Assembly (NCBI GenBank): GCA_003162235.1 | Contig: PMMN01000014.1 | Coordinates: 14,098 to 20,841 of the forward strand | Reading direction: 5' to 3' | Length of the DNA: 6,744 nt | Source: Actinomycetota bacterium | Lineage (GTDB): Bacteria; Actinomycetota; Thermoleophilia; Gaiellales; Gaiellaceae | Shown: positions 1-6,522 of the stretch, one piece after another | Layout: each line of letters begins with the position of its first letter | How positions within the stretch are numbered: the stretch's first letter is position 1 | Position numbers and translations under genes: made by a program | Notes under the pieces: generated by a model | Seen by the model: only the letters and a program-made list of their open reading frames with translations | Databases searched by the model: none | What the model was told of the DNA's origin: nothing

Positions 1-87
1 CACCGCCTGGCCGCGCTCGACAAGCGCGATGCGTTGTCCTCGGCCTCGCCCGTAGCCTCCGGCTACGAACGATGCGCTGCGTCCTAG
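1..87 (+). CDS. Possible C-terminal tail of a gene cut by the left edge
   Basis: Frame 1 is open from the window edge to a TAG at 85-87 and would encode 28 residues beginning HRLAALDKRDAL and ending GYERCAAS. The first dozen residues look like an ordinary charged helix end. The rest is read out of the hairpin and direct-repeat block at 27-93, so if a real gene ends here its last 19 or so residues come from a repeat element. No domain can be recognised in so short a piece. It could equally be a chance open frame in GC-rich DNA, and the same bases are also open on the minus strand. Confidence 0.25.
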   Translation, partial: HRLAALDKRDALSSASPVASGYERCAAS

Positions 88-139
88 CCTCGCACTCACC
101 GATCACACCCAGTCGGCGGGTCTTCATTCCGAAATGAGG
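27..139. repeat. Hairpin-bearing intergenic repeat-like block
   Basis: Two imperfect copies of a direct repeat (27-49 and 70-93, both starting CGATGCG, with TCCT inside and CCTCGC at the end) flank a perfect 7-bp hairpin: CGTAGCC at 51-57 pairs with GGCTACG at 61-67 across a TCC loop. A second hairpin follows at 122-128/133-139 (CTTCATT with AATGAGG, one G-T pair, loop CCGA), ending two bases from the stop codon of the minus-strand gene. The block is open in several frames on both strands without looking like protein. The arrangement suggests a dispersed intergenic repeat of the host genome, but only one copy is visible, so dispersal is inferred. The second hairpin could also serve as a weak 3' end for the minus-strand gene; it has no T-run. 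Confidence 0.45.
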
Positions 140-141
140 TC

Positions 142-642
142 TTAGCGCCGGACGCCCACGTACTCGAAGGCGAGCGGGCGCACGACGCCGCGGTCGATCA
201 CCCAGCGCTCGAGCACCAGGCTGGGATCGCCCTCGAGGTACTGGTAGAGCGCCGGCTGCCACTGGAAGACCCGCTCCTCGAAGCGCTGATGGAGCTCGTA
301 ACGAAGCTCGTGGTGCGCCATCACGCCGAAGAAGGCCTCCTCGAACCACCAGTATTTGAAGGCCTCGATCGTCTGGTGGGCGTCGGGGCCGCCGCCTGTA
401 GCCAGCGCGCGCCGCTGCATGTAGAACCAGTCGGCGGTCGAGTCGTCGAGCATGTCCCAGGCCAGCCCGCCCAAGATCAGAACCGCCGGCGGCACTGCTC
501 CCCTGAAGACCTCGTCGATCGCCTCGATCGGGTCGAAGCCGACTCTGAGAGCGTCCTCGATCACGGCAGCGTGGTACGGAGGCCCGAGCGCGACGTCATA
601 GCCGGCCGAGTAAGCGACGCCGACCAGGTCTCCACCCCACAC
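142..642 (-). CDS. Unrecognised tryptophan-rich 166-residue protein
   Basis: I do not recognise the family. The frame shows strong GC bias at third positions and a natural, aromatic-rich composition, unlike the opposite-strand frame over the same bases, so I take it as real. It holds seven tryptophans (W2, W62, W72, W98, W99, W128, W147) and a charged aromatic core around residues 93-135 with EAFKYWWFEEAFF, the HH pair at 110-111 and HQRFEERVFQW. A hydrophobic stretch at about 50-61 (AVPPAVLILGGL) is too short for a confident membrane helix, and there is no signal peptide, so a soluble cytoplasmic protein is likely. The start is uncertain: GTG at 642 has no clear Shine-Dalgarno, the frame stays open further upstream without an obvious better start, and an internal GTG at residue 27 is possible. 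It is divergent from the MBL hydrolase gene across 137 bases. Confidence 0.6.
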   Translation of the reverse strand: MWGGDLVGVAYSAGYDVALGPPYHAAVIEDALRVGFDPIEAIDEVFRGAVPPAVLILGGLAWDMLDDSTADWFYMQRRALATGGGPDAHQTIEAFKYWWFEEAFFGVMAHHELRYELHQRFEERVFQWQPALYQYLEGDPSLVLERWVIDRGVVRPLAFEYVGVRR

Positions 643-681
643 CCGTAAGCGCGCCGGCGGAGGCGGTAGCCGCGAAAATGC

Positions 682-696
682 GAACTCTGTGAATTC
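682..696. promoter_or_regulatory. Imperfect palindrome in the divergent intergenic region
   Basis: The 15 bases from 682 to 696 read GAACTCTGTGAATTC, with five of seven arm positions complementary around a central G. The site lies between two divergent genes, 40 bases from one start and 84 from the other, and is more AT-rich than its surroundings. It could be a regulator-binding site shared by both genes. It is not an actinobacterial LexA box, which needs GAAC-N4-GTTC. Symmetry of this quality can arise by chance. Confidence 0.2.
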
Positions 697-766
697 GATG
701 GCTGCATTCTGGAGACTCTCTCGGCGCTCAGCGTCGGTTAACGAGAAGGCGAGCGCGAGCAGTCAC

Positions 767-772
767 TACGAT
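767..772 (+). promoter_or_regulatory. Candidate -10 box of a leaderless promoter
   Basis: TACGAT fits the TANNNT -10 consensus, and its last base lies seven bases before the GTG start at 780. Transcription would therefore begin on or next to the start codon. The only purine-rich stretch upstream (GAGGG at 774-778) is too close to the start to act as a normal Shine-Dalgarno. Leaderless mRNAs are common in actinobacteria. No convincing -35 element is visible at the right spacing. Confidence 0.4.
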
Positions 773-779
773 CGAGGGT

Positions 780-1625
780 GTGCCGGAGCTCCTGGACCTC
801 CATTTTCTCGGCGAAGAGCAGCTTGTCGGCACCTATCTGCTCGACCTCGACGACGGTCTCACACTGGTCGATTGCGGACCGGCTGCGGCGCTGCCCACAC
901 TCGAGAAGAGACTCGGCGAGCTCGACCTCGGAGTCGCCGATCTGCGCCACCTGCTCATTACTCACGTCCACTTCGACCACGCCGGTGCCGCCGGAGCGCT
1001 CGTCGCGACTAATCCCCGTATCAAGGTGCACGTCTCCGAGCAGGGCGCTCCGCACATGATCGATCCCGAGCGGCTCGAGCGTAGTGCCCGGCTCCTCTAC
1101 GGCGACATGTTCGATCTGCTCTGGGGCCCCGTCACAGCGGTCCCGGCCGAGAATATCGAGGTGGTCGGCAAACGCGTTCTCGGCCTCGAGTGCTTTCCGA
1201 CGCCTGGGCACGCGCTTCACCACGTCTGCTACATGGACACAGAAGGGACGCTGTTCGCGGGCGATACGGTCGGCGTGCGCTGGCCGCCGAGCGGCTACAT
1301 CCTGCCGGCGACTCCGCCGCCCGACGTCGATCTCGAGGCCTGGCACACGAGCCTGGACGAGATCGAGCGACGCGTTCCCGACACGCTGGCGCTACCGCAT
1401 TTCGGGCTGGTCGACGAGCCCGAAGAGCACCTACAGATCTTCCGACACCGGCTGATGTTCTGGGCCGAGATCGTTCGCCACGGCGTCAGCGCCAGGGAGT
1501 TCGCCGACGAGGTGAGCGCCGACATCGACGCCGAGACGGCCCGCTTCTCGGAGCTGACCGACCTGCTCAGGCACTCCTACCTCGGGCTCAAGCGCTACTG
1601 GAGCACGGCGGCGGCGGCCAGCTGA
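780..1625 (+). CDS. MBL-fold metallo-hydrolase
   Basis: A 281-residue single-domain metallo-beta-lactamase-fold hydrolase. The full dinuclear metal site is visible: the HxHxDH motif as THVHFDHAG (H62, H64, D66, H67), H144 in TPGH, D162 in AGDT and H207 in LPHFG. D31 in LVDCG matches the conserved Asp before the first loop. The last 65 or so residues (from about 216) form a helical C-terminal extension ending RYWSTAAAAS, as in many glyoxalase II-like or lactonase-like MBL proteins. It should hydrolyse an ester, thioester or lactone with two zinc (or iron) ions, in the cytoplasm since there is no signal peptide, but the substrate cannot be told from sequence. The GTG at 780 is chosen because MPELLDLHFL leads straight into the first beta strand and a -10 box fits a leaderless mRNA; GTG at 778 is in another frame. 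The gene runs convergently toward the glycosyltransferase gene, with 40 bases between their stops. Confidence 0.9.
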   Translation: MPELLDLHFLGEEQLVGTYLLDLDDGLTLVDCGPAAALPTLEKRLGELDLGVADLRHLLITHVHFDHAGAAGALVATNPRIKVHVSEQGAPHMIDPERLERSARLLYGDMFDLLWGPVTAVPAENIEVVGKRVLGLECFPTPGHALHHVCYMDTEGTLFAGDTVGVRWPPSGYILPATPPPDVDLEAWHTSLDEIERRVPDTLALPHFGLVDEPEEHLQIFRHRLMFWAEIVRHGVSAREFADEVSADIDAETARFSELTDLLRHSYLGLKRYWSTAAAAS

Positions 1626-1665
1626 CGGCGAGTTCCGGGATCAGGGCCGGGTCTTCTGAAAAGGC

Positions 1666-2721
1666 TCAACCCTTCGCCTTCTTCTTCGCGCGGGCGATAG
1701 CTTCCTCGTAGGCGGTGACGTAGTCGGCCACCATGCGCTCGGGTACGAAGTGCTCCGCAACATACCGCCTGCAGACCCAGGGGTCGATCGCGGACGCCTC
1801 GTCGATCAGCCCGGCCATCTCACGGTAGTCGTCAACGATGATGCCGCCCACTCCGTTTGTGATCACCTCGGGGACGGCGCCGTAGCGGGTGGCGAGAACT
1901 GGAGTGCCGCAGGCCATCGACTCGATCGGCACCAGCCCGAACGGTTCCTCCCACTCGATCGGGAAGAGAGTCAGGCGAGCGTTCTGAAGCAGCTCGACCT
2001 TCTCGCCGTGGTTGACCTCGCCCAGGTACTCGATCTGCTCGCCGAGATGCGGCTCGACCAGCTCCCGGAAATAGTCCTTCTCCTCGGGATCCTGCATCTT
2101 GCCCGCGATCTTGAGCGGTAAACCGGTCTCCTTCGCGATCGCGATGGCGCGGTGAGCGCCCTTGTCCGGGCTCATCCGCCCGAGGAAGAACAGGTAGTCG
2201 CCCTTGTGCGGCTGGCAGGGGTAGACCGAGAGATCGAGCGCATTCGGGCAGTTGGCGACCCAAGGGAGGTCGGGTTTCGGCTTGCGCTGGTTCATCGAGA
2301 TCGAGATGAACCCGACTCCGGGCGCCACGCGGGCGATCTGCTCGTAGACCGCGGGCGCGATCGGGCCGTCGAGCGGGCCGTGCATGGTATGGAGAGTCGG
2401 AGTCTCGACCAATCCGCCGAAAGCGGCGGCGGGCAGACCGGAATGATCGTTGATGACGTCGAACTCTTCGGCGCGCTCGAAGCAGGCAAGGGCATGGTGC
2501 ATCTCGGGGACCGAGCGCCCGATCTGCAGGCTCGGTGCCTTTTTATAGACCGAGGCCAGCTTCGCCTTCGTAAGCGAGTCGCCGGAGGCGAAAAGCGTCA
2601 CATCGTGGCCGGCCTCGACCAGCGAGTCGGCCAGGAGCGAGACGACACACTCGATCCCGCCGTAACCGTCGGGGGGGACGCGGAACCAGACGGGAGAGAG
2701 AACAGCGATTCTTAGAGACAT
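1666..2721 (-). CDS. Family 4 glycosyltransferase (GT-B fold)
   Basis: A 351-residue retaining glycosyltransferase. The N-terminal Rossmann-like half begins MSLRIAVLSPVWFRVPPDGYGGIE, with the glycine-rich GYGG loop (residues 19-22) that contacts donor and acceptor in GT4 enzymes. The C-terminal half has GRMSPDKG (181-188, with R182 and K187 placed to bind the donor diphosphate) and the EX7E signature as E259-PFGLVPI-E267, followed by ACGTPVLATRYGAVPEVI. It should move a sugar from a nucleotide-sugar donor to an unknown acceptor at the cytoplasmic side; no membrane segment or signal peptide is seen. The C-terminus is lysine-rich (ARAKKKAKG). The ATG at 2721 is supported by GAGGAG seven bases upstream. 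It is the second gene of an operon, one base after the glycosidase stop, so a role in the same glycan pathway is likely. The donor sugar cannot be inferred. Confidence 0.9.
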   Translation of the reverse strand: MSLRIAVLSPVWFRVPPDGYGGIECVVSLLADSLVEAGHDVTLFASGDSLTKAKLASVYKKAPSLQIGRSVPEMHHALACFERAEEFDVINDHSGLPAAAFGGLVETPTLHTMHGPLDGPIAPAVYEQIARVAPGVGFISISMNQRKPKPDLPWVANCPNALDLSVYPCQPHKGDYLFFLGRMSPDKGAHRAIAIAKETGLPLKIAGKMQDPEEKDYFRELVEPHLGEQIEYLGEVNHGEKVELLQNARLTLFPIEWEEPFGLVPIESMACGTPVLATRYGAVPEVITNGVGGIIVDDYREMAGLIDEASAIDPWVCRRYVAEHFVPERMVADYVTAYEEAIARAKKKAKG

Positions 2722-2722
2722 G

Positions 2723-4795
2723 TCAGAGCTCCTCGATGGTTACGTTGCCGCCGGCGAGGCGGATATCCCAGAGGCGGCCGAAGGCGCGCACTCCTGAAAG
2801 CCGGACGTCGCCGACCCAGGTCGGGATCGCCTCGGGGGCGGACGAGGTCAGCACGTGCCGGCGGAGATCGGGCTGAAGTCCGAGCAGAACCTGCAGCAGC
2901 AGAACCGGAGTGGCGGCCGCCCAGGCCTGCGGACGGGCCGAGGTCGGATAGGCGATCGGAAACGGTGTCTCGATCCTGGGTAGGCCCGAGAACACCTCCG
3001 GCAGCTGGTATTCGAAGTGCTTGGCGACGCCGAGCATGCGATGGATGATCCGCTGGGCCTCGGGCCAGCGTCCGTACTTCGCCAGGCCCCAGGCGCAGAG
3101 GGAGTTGTCGTGCGGCCAGACGCTGCCGTTGTGGTAGCTGAGGGGGTTGTAGGCCGCGTCTGCGACTGACATCGTGCGGATGCCCCAGCCCGACCAGAGC
3201 TCCTCTCCCATCAACCGATCGACGAGCGCATCCACTCGGTGCGGCGGCACGATGCCCGACCAGAGCAGGTGCCCGATGTTCGAGCAGAGGGAGTCGATCG
3301 GGCGCTTGTCGCGATCGAGGCCGAGCGCGTAATAGCCGCCTCTCTCCTCGATCCAGAAAGCCTCGTCGAAGCGCAGCGCCAGTTCGGCCGCCTCGCGCTC
3401 GAGCTTCTCCGCCAGCTCACGATCGCGCCAGACCGTCCGCGCCAGCTCGGCACAGCGCAGCTTGGCGTCGTAGACGTAGCCTTGCACCTCGCAGGGGGCT
3501 ATCGGCGTCTCGGCCAGGCGCCCATCCGCGAAGCGCTGGGAATCGCCGGAGTCCTTCCAGGACTGGTTGTCGAGCCCGCGCTCGGAGCGCTTTCGGTACT
3601 CGATGAAGCCATCGCCGTCGAGATCGCCGTACTGCTCGACCCACTTCAGCGCACGCATCGCCGGCCCCTTGAGCGAGCGCACAAGCGCCGCGTCGTCAGT
3701 CCAGCGCCAGACCTCCGAGAGCAGGATCAGGTAAAGAGGCGTGGCATCGACGGTGCCGTAGTAGGCGGGGAACCAGCGCCGAGCGGTCTTGCCGTGCCTG
3801 ATCTCGTGCACGATCTTGCCGGGCTCCGCGTCGATGTTGGGATCGTCCTCGGTCGCCTGCAGCTCGCCGAGCACCTCGAGCGCGTTGCGCGCCAGCTCGG
3901 GCCCGAAGACGAGTGTCTGTAGACAGGTGATGATCGTGTCCCGGCCGAAGACGGTCATGAACCAGGGCATTCCGGCGGCGGGGAGACGCGCGATGCCGGT
4001 ATTGCCGCCGCGCAGTCTCAGCGCGGCGAGATCCAACACGGACTGGTCGAACGCGCTACTCAGCTGATCCCAGCTGGCGCGCAGCTGAGGCACGCTCATC
4101 TTCCAGGCCGAGAAAGCGTCCGACACGCGCTGGCGCTCCTCACCGAAGTGGCGCCCGATCAACCGCGGCGATGTGACCTCGCCCTCGAGCGAAGGGACGA
4201 CGTCGATCTGCACCTCCCAGCGGGCTCGCGGCGCCAGCTCGAGTCGGTAGCGCACGCGCGAACATTCGCATTCTCCCGGCTTGGAGAGGATGACCTGAGT
4301 TCGCGTCTGCTCGTTCCCCTCGCCGCTGTCGAAGAAGACGAGCTCCCTCTGCCCGTCGTCGATGCGGCAATCCGCCAGCGGCGGCAGAGGCGGCGCGTCG
4401 CTGGGATGACCGAGCGTGTAGTCGTGCTCCTTGACGCTCATGATGTCGGCGAAGTCGGTGCCGACGTCGATCGCCAGCTCGAAGGAGAGCGGGCTCGGAG
4501 TCTCGTTCTCGACGACGATCGTTTCCTGCATGTTGTCGCCGACGAAACGGTGGCGGGAGATCGTAAGGGCATCCTGAGGTAGCCCGCCCGCGAGCGGGTT
4601 GCGCATATAGAAAGCCGCCGAGAAGTAGTCGACGCGGCCCGAGGAGAGACGAAGCGGCCGCTCTCCGTTGATCGTCAGCCTGAGTAGCGAGAGAAAGCGG
4701 GTGTCGCTGGCGAAGAAGCCGCTGGTGCTGTTACCGATGTCGCCCTCGTCGTCGGAGATGCAGAAGGTCGAGCCGTCGAGGATCGTCACAGCCAT
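2723..4795 (-). CDS. Glycogen-debranching-like glycosidase (amylo-alpha-1,6-glucosidase family)
   Basis: A 690-residue protein with two parts. Residues 1 to about 225 form the beta-rich N-terminal domain of bacterial debranching-enzyme-like proteins, marked by GFFASDTRFLS (26-36). Residues about 240-650 form an (alpha/alpha)6 barrel with GMPWFMTVFGRDT (275-287), a DLDGDGFIEY loop (391-400, metal-loop-like), WKDSGDS (413-419), EVQGYVYDAK (436-445), YHNGSVWPHDN (554-564), PEVFSG (599-604) and RPQAWAA (621-627). In this clan (GH133/GH63/GH15-like) an Asp and a Glu act as acid and base; D416/D419 and E600 are candidates by position only. There is no GH13 4-alpha-glucanotransferase domain, so it is not a full bifunctional debrancher. 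It probably hydrolyses an alpha-glucosidic bond in a glucan, oligosaccharide or solute glycoside. No signal peptide: cytoplasmic. The ATG at 4795 has AGGAG six bases upstream. First gene of an operon with the GT4 enzyme. Confidence 0.88.
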   Translation of the reverse strand: MAVTILDGSTFCISDDEGDIGNSTSGFFASDTRFLSLLRLTINGERPLRLSSGRVDYFSAAFYMRNPLAGGLPQDALTISRHRFVGDNMQETIVVENETPSPLSFELAIDVGTDFADIMSVKEHDYTLGHPSDAPPLPPLADCRIDDGQRELVFFDSGEGNEQTRTQVILSKPGECECSRVRYRLELAPRARWEVQIDVVPSLEGEVTSPRLIGRHFGEERQRVSDAFSAWKMSVPQLRASWDQLSSAFDQSVLDLAALRLRGGNTGIARLPAAGMPWFMTVFGRDTIITCLQTLVFGPELARNALEVLGELQATEDDPNIDAEPGKIVHEIRHGKTARRWFPAYYGTVDATPLYLILLSEVWRWTDDAALVRSLKGPAMRALKWVEQYGDLDGDGFIEYRKRSERGLDNQSWKDSGDSQRFADGRLAETPIAPCEVQGYVYDAKLRCAELARTVWRDRELAEKLEREAAELALRFDEAFWIEERGGYYALGLDRDKRPIDSLCSNIGHLLWSGIVPPHRVDALVDRLMGEELWSGWGIRTMSVADAAYNPLSYHNGSVWPHDNSLCAWGLAKYGRWPEAQRIIHRMLGVAKHFEYQLPEVFSGLPRIETPFPIAYPTSARPQAWAAATPVLLLQVLLGLQPDLRRHVLTSSAPEAIPTWVGDVRLSGVRAFGRLWDIRLAGGNVTIEEL
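2729..2734 (-). promoter_or_regulatory. Ribosome binding site inside the upstream gene
   Basis: GAGGAG on the minus strand lies seven bases before the glycosyltransferase ATG and is contained in the last sense codons (Glu-Glu-Leu) of the glycosidase gene. With the TGACATG stop-start junction this points to translational coupling: ribosomes ending the first protein are placed to start the second. Confidence 0.7.
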
Positions 4796-4800
4796 AGCCG

Positions 4801-4821
4801 TCTCCTACCCTCCGCGCGGAG
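4801..4821 (-). promoter_or_regulatory. RBS and adjoining 12-nt palindrome in the glycosidase leader
   Basis: On the minus strand AGGAGA (4801-4806) precedes the glycosidase ATG by five bases. Immediately upstream lies CTCCGCGCGGAG (4810-4821), a perfect 12-nt palindrome. As DNA it could be an operator; as RNA it could fold only with a tight loop, so protein binding or chance is more likely. The 91-base gap to the CDF gene stop shows no convincing -10/-35 pair, so I cannot say whether the operon has its own promoter or is read from the CDF gene. Confidence 0.4.
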
Positions 4822-4886
4822 AGCCGCAACGACCAGTACTGCGCGAGCCTCGCCGATCGACGCGTTCGTGCCCATCGAGTCGGAGC

Positions 4887-5849
4887 TTATCGAGGCTCGA
4901 CCGGTCGCTTCCGAGAAACGGCGGTGCCGAGCCCGAGCGAGTGTGCGGCGCCGGAGACGTGATCGACCTGGAGCGTCGTGTGGTCGATGCCGAATCGCTC
5001 GCCGAGAGCGCCGGCAAGGCGCACGCGAACGGCATGGCAATCCGACTCCTGCCCGACGAGAACGTGCGCCGAGAGCGCAGGGAAGCCGCTCGTGACCGTC
5101 CAGATGTGCAGATCGTGAACCTCCACCACCTCCGCGTCGGAGACGAGCAGGTGGCCGACCGTCTCGGGATCTATGTGGCCGGGCGCGCCCTCGAGCACGA
5201 TCCGCAGCGACTCCTTGATCAGCGAGAAGGCGGAGATGAAACAGAGGCTTGCGACACCGAGACTGGCGATCGGATCGAAGCGGTTCCAGCCGGTGGCGAG
5301 GATGAGCGCGCCCGCAAGCGCGGTGCCCGCGAAACCGGCCAGGTCGGTCGTCACGTGCAGGTAGGCGGCGCGCACGTTGATGCTGTCCGACCGCCCGCGC
5401 GCAAGCACCATCGCGGCGACCAAATTGACGAGCGCCCCGACGACAGCCACGACCACCACGATCCCACCGCGCACGTCGGACGGCGCTATCAGCCGGCGCA
5501 CGGCCGAGTAGGTGATCCAGGCGCCGACCAGGAGCAGGGAGATCCCGTTCGCCTGCGCCGCCAGAACCTCCACGCGCCCGAGCCCGAACGTCCAGCGCCC
5601 TCTCGCCGGCCGCGAGGCGACGGTGACCGCGACGATCGCCAGCGCAAGCGCGAGTGCATCGGTGAGCATGTGCCCGGCGTCGGCCAGAAGTGCGAGCGAG
5701 CCGGCGATGATCCCGGACACGATCTCCAGTGCCATCATCCCCGTGAGCAGCCCCAGCGCCACGGAGAGCGCGCGACGATCGGCCTGACGCCGCTCGGCGC
5801 TCGGCGAGAGATGCCGGTGCCCGTGCGCGCTGTGCATGTGTCCGCTCAA
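4887..5849 (-). CDS. Cation diffusion facilitator (zinc/divalent cation efflux)
   Basis: A six-helix CDF transporter that would export Zn2+ (possibly Cd2+ or Co2+) from the cytoplasm by proton antiport. Numbering from the longest frame (TTG at 5876, 329 residues): a His-rich N-terminus GHMHSAHGHRH, TM1-TM2 at about 36-88 with the site half H69-MLT-D73 in ADAGHMLTDAL, TM3-TM4 at about 104-160, TM5 with the second half H174-VTT-D178, TM6 ending near 221, then a cytoplasmic ferredoxin-like domain with VHDLHIWTVTSG (253-264), H271 and H299. Two HxxxD halves fit a zinc-type CDF. The TM4-TM5 loop is short, without the His-rich insert of eukaryotic ZnTs. The start is open: TTG at 5849 is chosen because GGAG sits five bases upstream; ATG at 5837 (316 residues) is nearly as good, TTG at 5876 has no Shine-Dalgarno. 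It is divergent from the lipoprotein gene and 91 bases upstream of the glycosidase gene. Confidence 0.9.
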   Translation of the reverse strand: MSGHMHSAHGHRHLSPSAERRQADRRALSVALGLLTGMMALEIVSGIIAGSLALLADAGHMLTDALALALAIVAVTVASRPARGRWTFGLGRVEVLAAQANGISLLLVGAWITYSAVRRLIAPSDVRGGIVVVVAVVGALVNLVAAMVLARGRSDSINVRAAYLHVTTDLAGFAGTALAGALILATGWNRFDPIASLGVASLCFISAFSLIKESLRIVLEGAPGHIDPETVGHLLVSDAEVVEVHDLHIWTVTSGFPALSAHVLVGQESDCHAVRVRLAGALGERFGIDHTTLQVDHVSGAAHSLGLGTAVSRKRPVEPR

Positions 5850-5952
5850 GAAAGCTCCAAATCGACCGTTGCCCAATTACTAGGGTAGGGGATGCTTCGG
5901 CGTCGGTCCGGTATTCACGACTTTCGGAGCTCGGCCCGGACGGGCTCGTCGG

Positions 5953-5980
5953 TTCTGATCGGCCCGATGCGCGATAGTCT
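5953..5980 (+). promoter_or_regulatory. Weak candidate promoter for the first lipoprotein gene
   Basis: TTCTGA (5953-5958) and TAGTCT (5975-5980) are spaced by 16 bases. The -10 fits TANNNT, the -35 only loosely. This would give a leader of about 50 bases before the ATG at 6036, containing a hairpin and the Shine-Dalgarno. Assigned by position and motif only. Confidence 0.3.
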
Positions 5981-5996
5981 CCCCACCAGACATCTC

Positions 5997-6015
5997 CGCT
6001 CGCAGTGACCGAGCG
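5997..6015 (+). other. Small hairpin in the lipoprotein 5' leader
   Basis: CGCTCG (5997-6002) pairs perfectly with CGAGCG (6010-6015) across a seven-base loop. It ends nine bases before the AGGAGG ribosome site (6024-6029), so it would not cover that site; it might stabilise the mRNA. It does not resemble a riboswitch I know. Confidence 0.3.
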
Positions 6016-6035
6016 CCCCTGACAGGAGGAAGCGA

Positions 6036-6494
6036 ATGACGAAAAGCCGACTGGGAACCGTAGTCCTACTCGCGCTAGGCGCGGTTCTCGTGCTCAGCAG
6101 CTGCGGCGGTGGAGGCAGTAAACGCCTGACCAAGAAACAGTACGCGGCCAAGGCGGATACGCTCTGCGCCGCCTTCAACCAGCAGGTCAAGGCGGCGGGC
6201 TCGCCCAAGACGGTCGCGGCAATAGCGGCCGCGTACGACAAGCTGCTCTCCCTCGACAGGAAACTCGTGGCTGACTTGAAGAAACTCAAGCCTCCGGCGA
6301 ACGAAGAGAAGGCCGCGGCGCGAGCCATGACCCTCAGCGACGAGCAGGCTACTCGCGCAGCGGCAGTGGTCGCGGCGCTCAAGAAGAACGACATTACGAA
6401 GGCGAGCGCTTTGGTCAAAGAAGGCAACGCCAACAGCAGTGAGAGAAAGACGATCTTCAAGCAGCTGGGCATCACGGCGTGCGCCAATAGCTAG
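6036..6494 (+). CDS. Small secreted lipoprotein, helical, function unknown
   Basis: A 152-residue protein with a clear lipoprotein signal: basic MTKSR, a hydrophobic stretch (residues 6-20) and the lipobox L20-S21-S22-C23, followed by GGGGSKR. After cleavage and lipidation at C23 it should be anchored on the outer face of the cytoplasmic membrane. The mature part is rich in Ala and Lys and looks all-helical. It keeps two cysteines, C44 (in KADTLCAAF) and C149 (in LGITACANS), near its two ends, which could form a disulphide that closes a helical bundle. The start is well supported by AGGAGG six bases before the ATG. No catalytic motif is seen. A second lipoprotein gene follows 167 bases downstream in the same direction. 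I recall similar proteins as common in Thermoleophilia genomes, but this is memory, not a search. Confidence 0.85.
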   Translation: MTKSRLGTVVLLALGAVLVLSSCGGGGSKRLTKKQYAAKADTLCAAFNQQVKAAGSPKTVAAIAAAYDKLLSLDRKLVADLKKLKPPANEEKAAARAMTLSDEQATRAAAVVAALKKNDITKASALVKEGNANSSERKTIFKQLGITACANS

Positions 6495-6522
6495 CTCGCT
6501 CAATCCCCGGGAGCTTTCGAAC

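Noticed and set aside
1..127. A minus-strand frame starting MKTRRLGVIGE and running off the left edge
   Set aside because: Although it has an ATG close downstream of the unknown gene, the product is highly Arg-rich, is read through the hairpin and direct repeats, and lacks a clear ribosome site. A repeat is the simpler explanation.
289..648. A 119-codon plus-strand open frame opposite the unknown protein gene
   Set aside because: Its Val/Arg/Glu-rich composition is that of a complement frame. The minus-strand frame has natural aromatic content and the better codon bias.
738..1346. A 202-codon minus-strand open frame over the MBL hydrolase gene
   Set aside because: Antisense to the metal-site motifs of the hydrolase and Arg-rich, without any family resemblance.
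1626..1665. Possible bidirectional terminator between the convergent hydrolase and glycosyltransferase genes
   Set aside because: Only a 4-bp CCGG self-complementarity is visible in the 40 bases and no T-run, too weak to call.
3239..3922. A 227-codon plus-strand open frame inside the glycosidase gene
   Set aside because: Antisense to the conserved (alpha/alpha)6 barrel; no recognisable domain and no ribosome site. A shadow.
4668..5888. A 406-codon open frame on the plus strand opposite the CDF gene and the glycosidase start
   Set aside because: It lies antisense to two genes with clear family motifs, crosses their intergenic gap and is Arg/Glu/Asp-rich low-complexity. This is the usual antisense shadow in GC-rich DNA.
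5934..5945. GCCCG/CGGGC dyad in the gap between the CDF and lipoprotein genes
   Set aside because: A two-base loop makes an RNA hairpin unlikely at full length, and short GC dyads are expected by chance in this composition.
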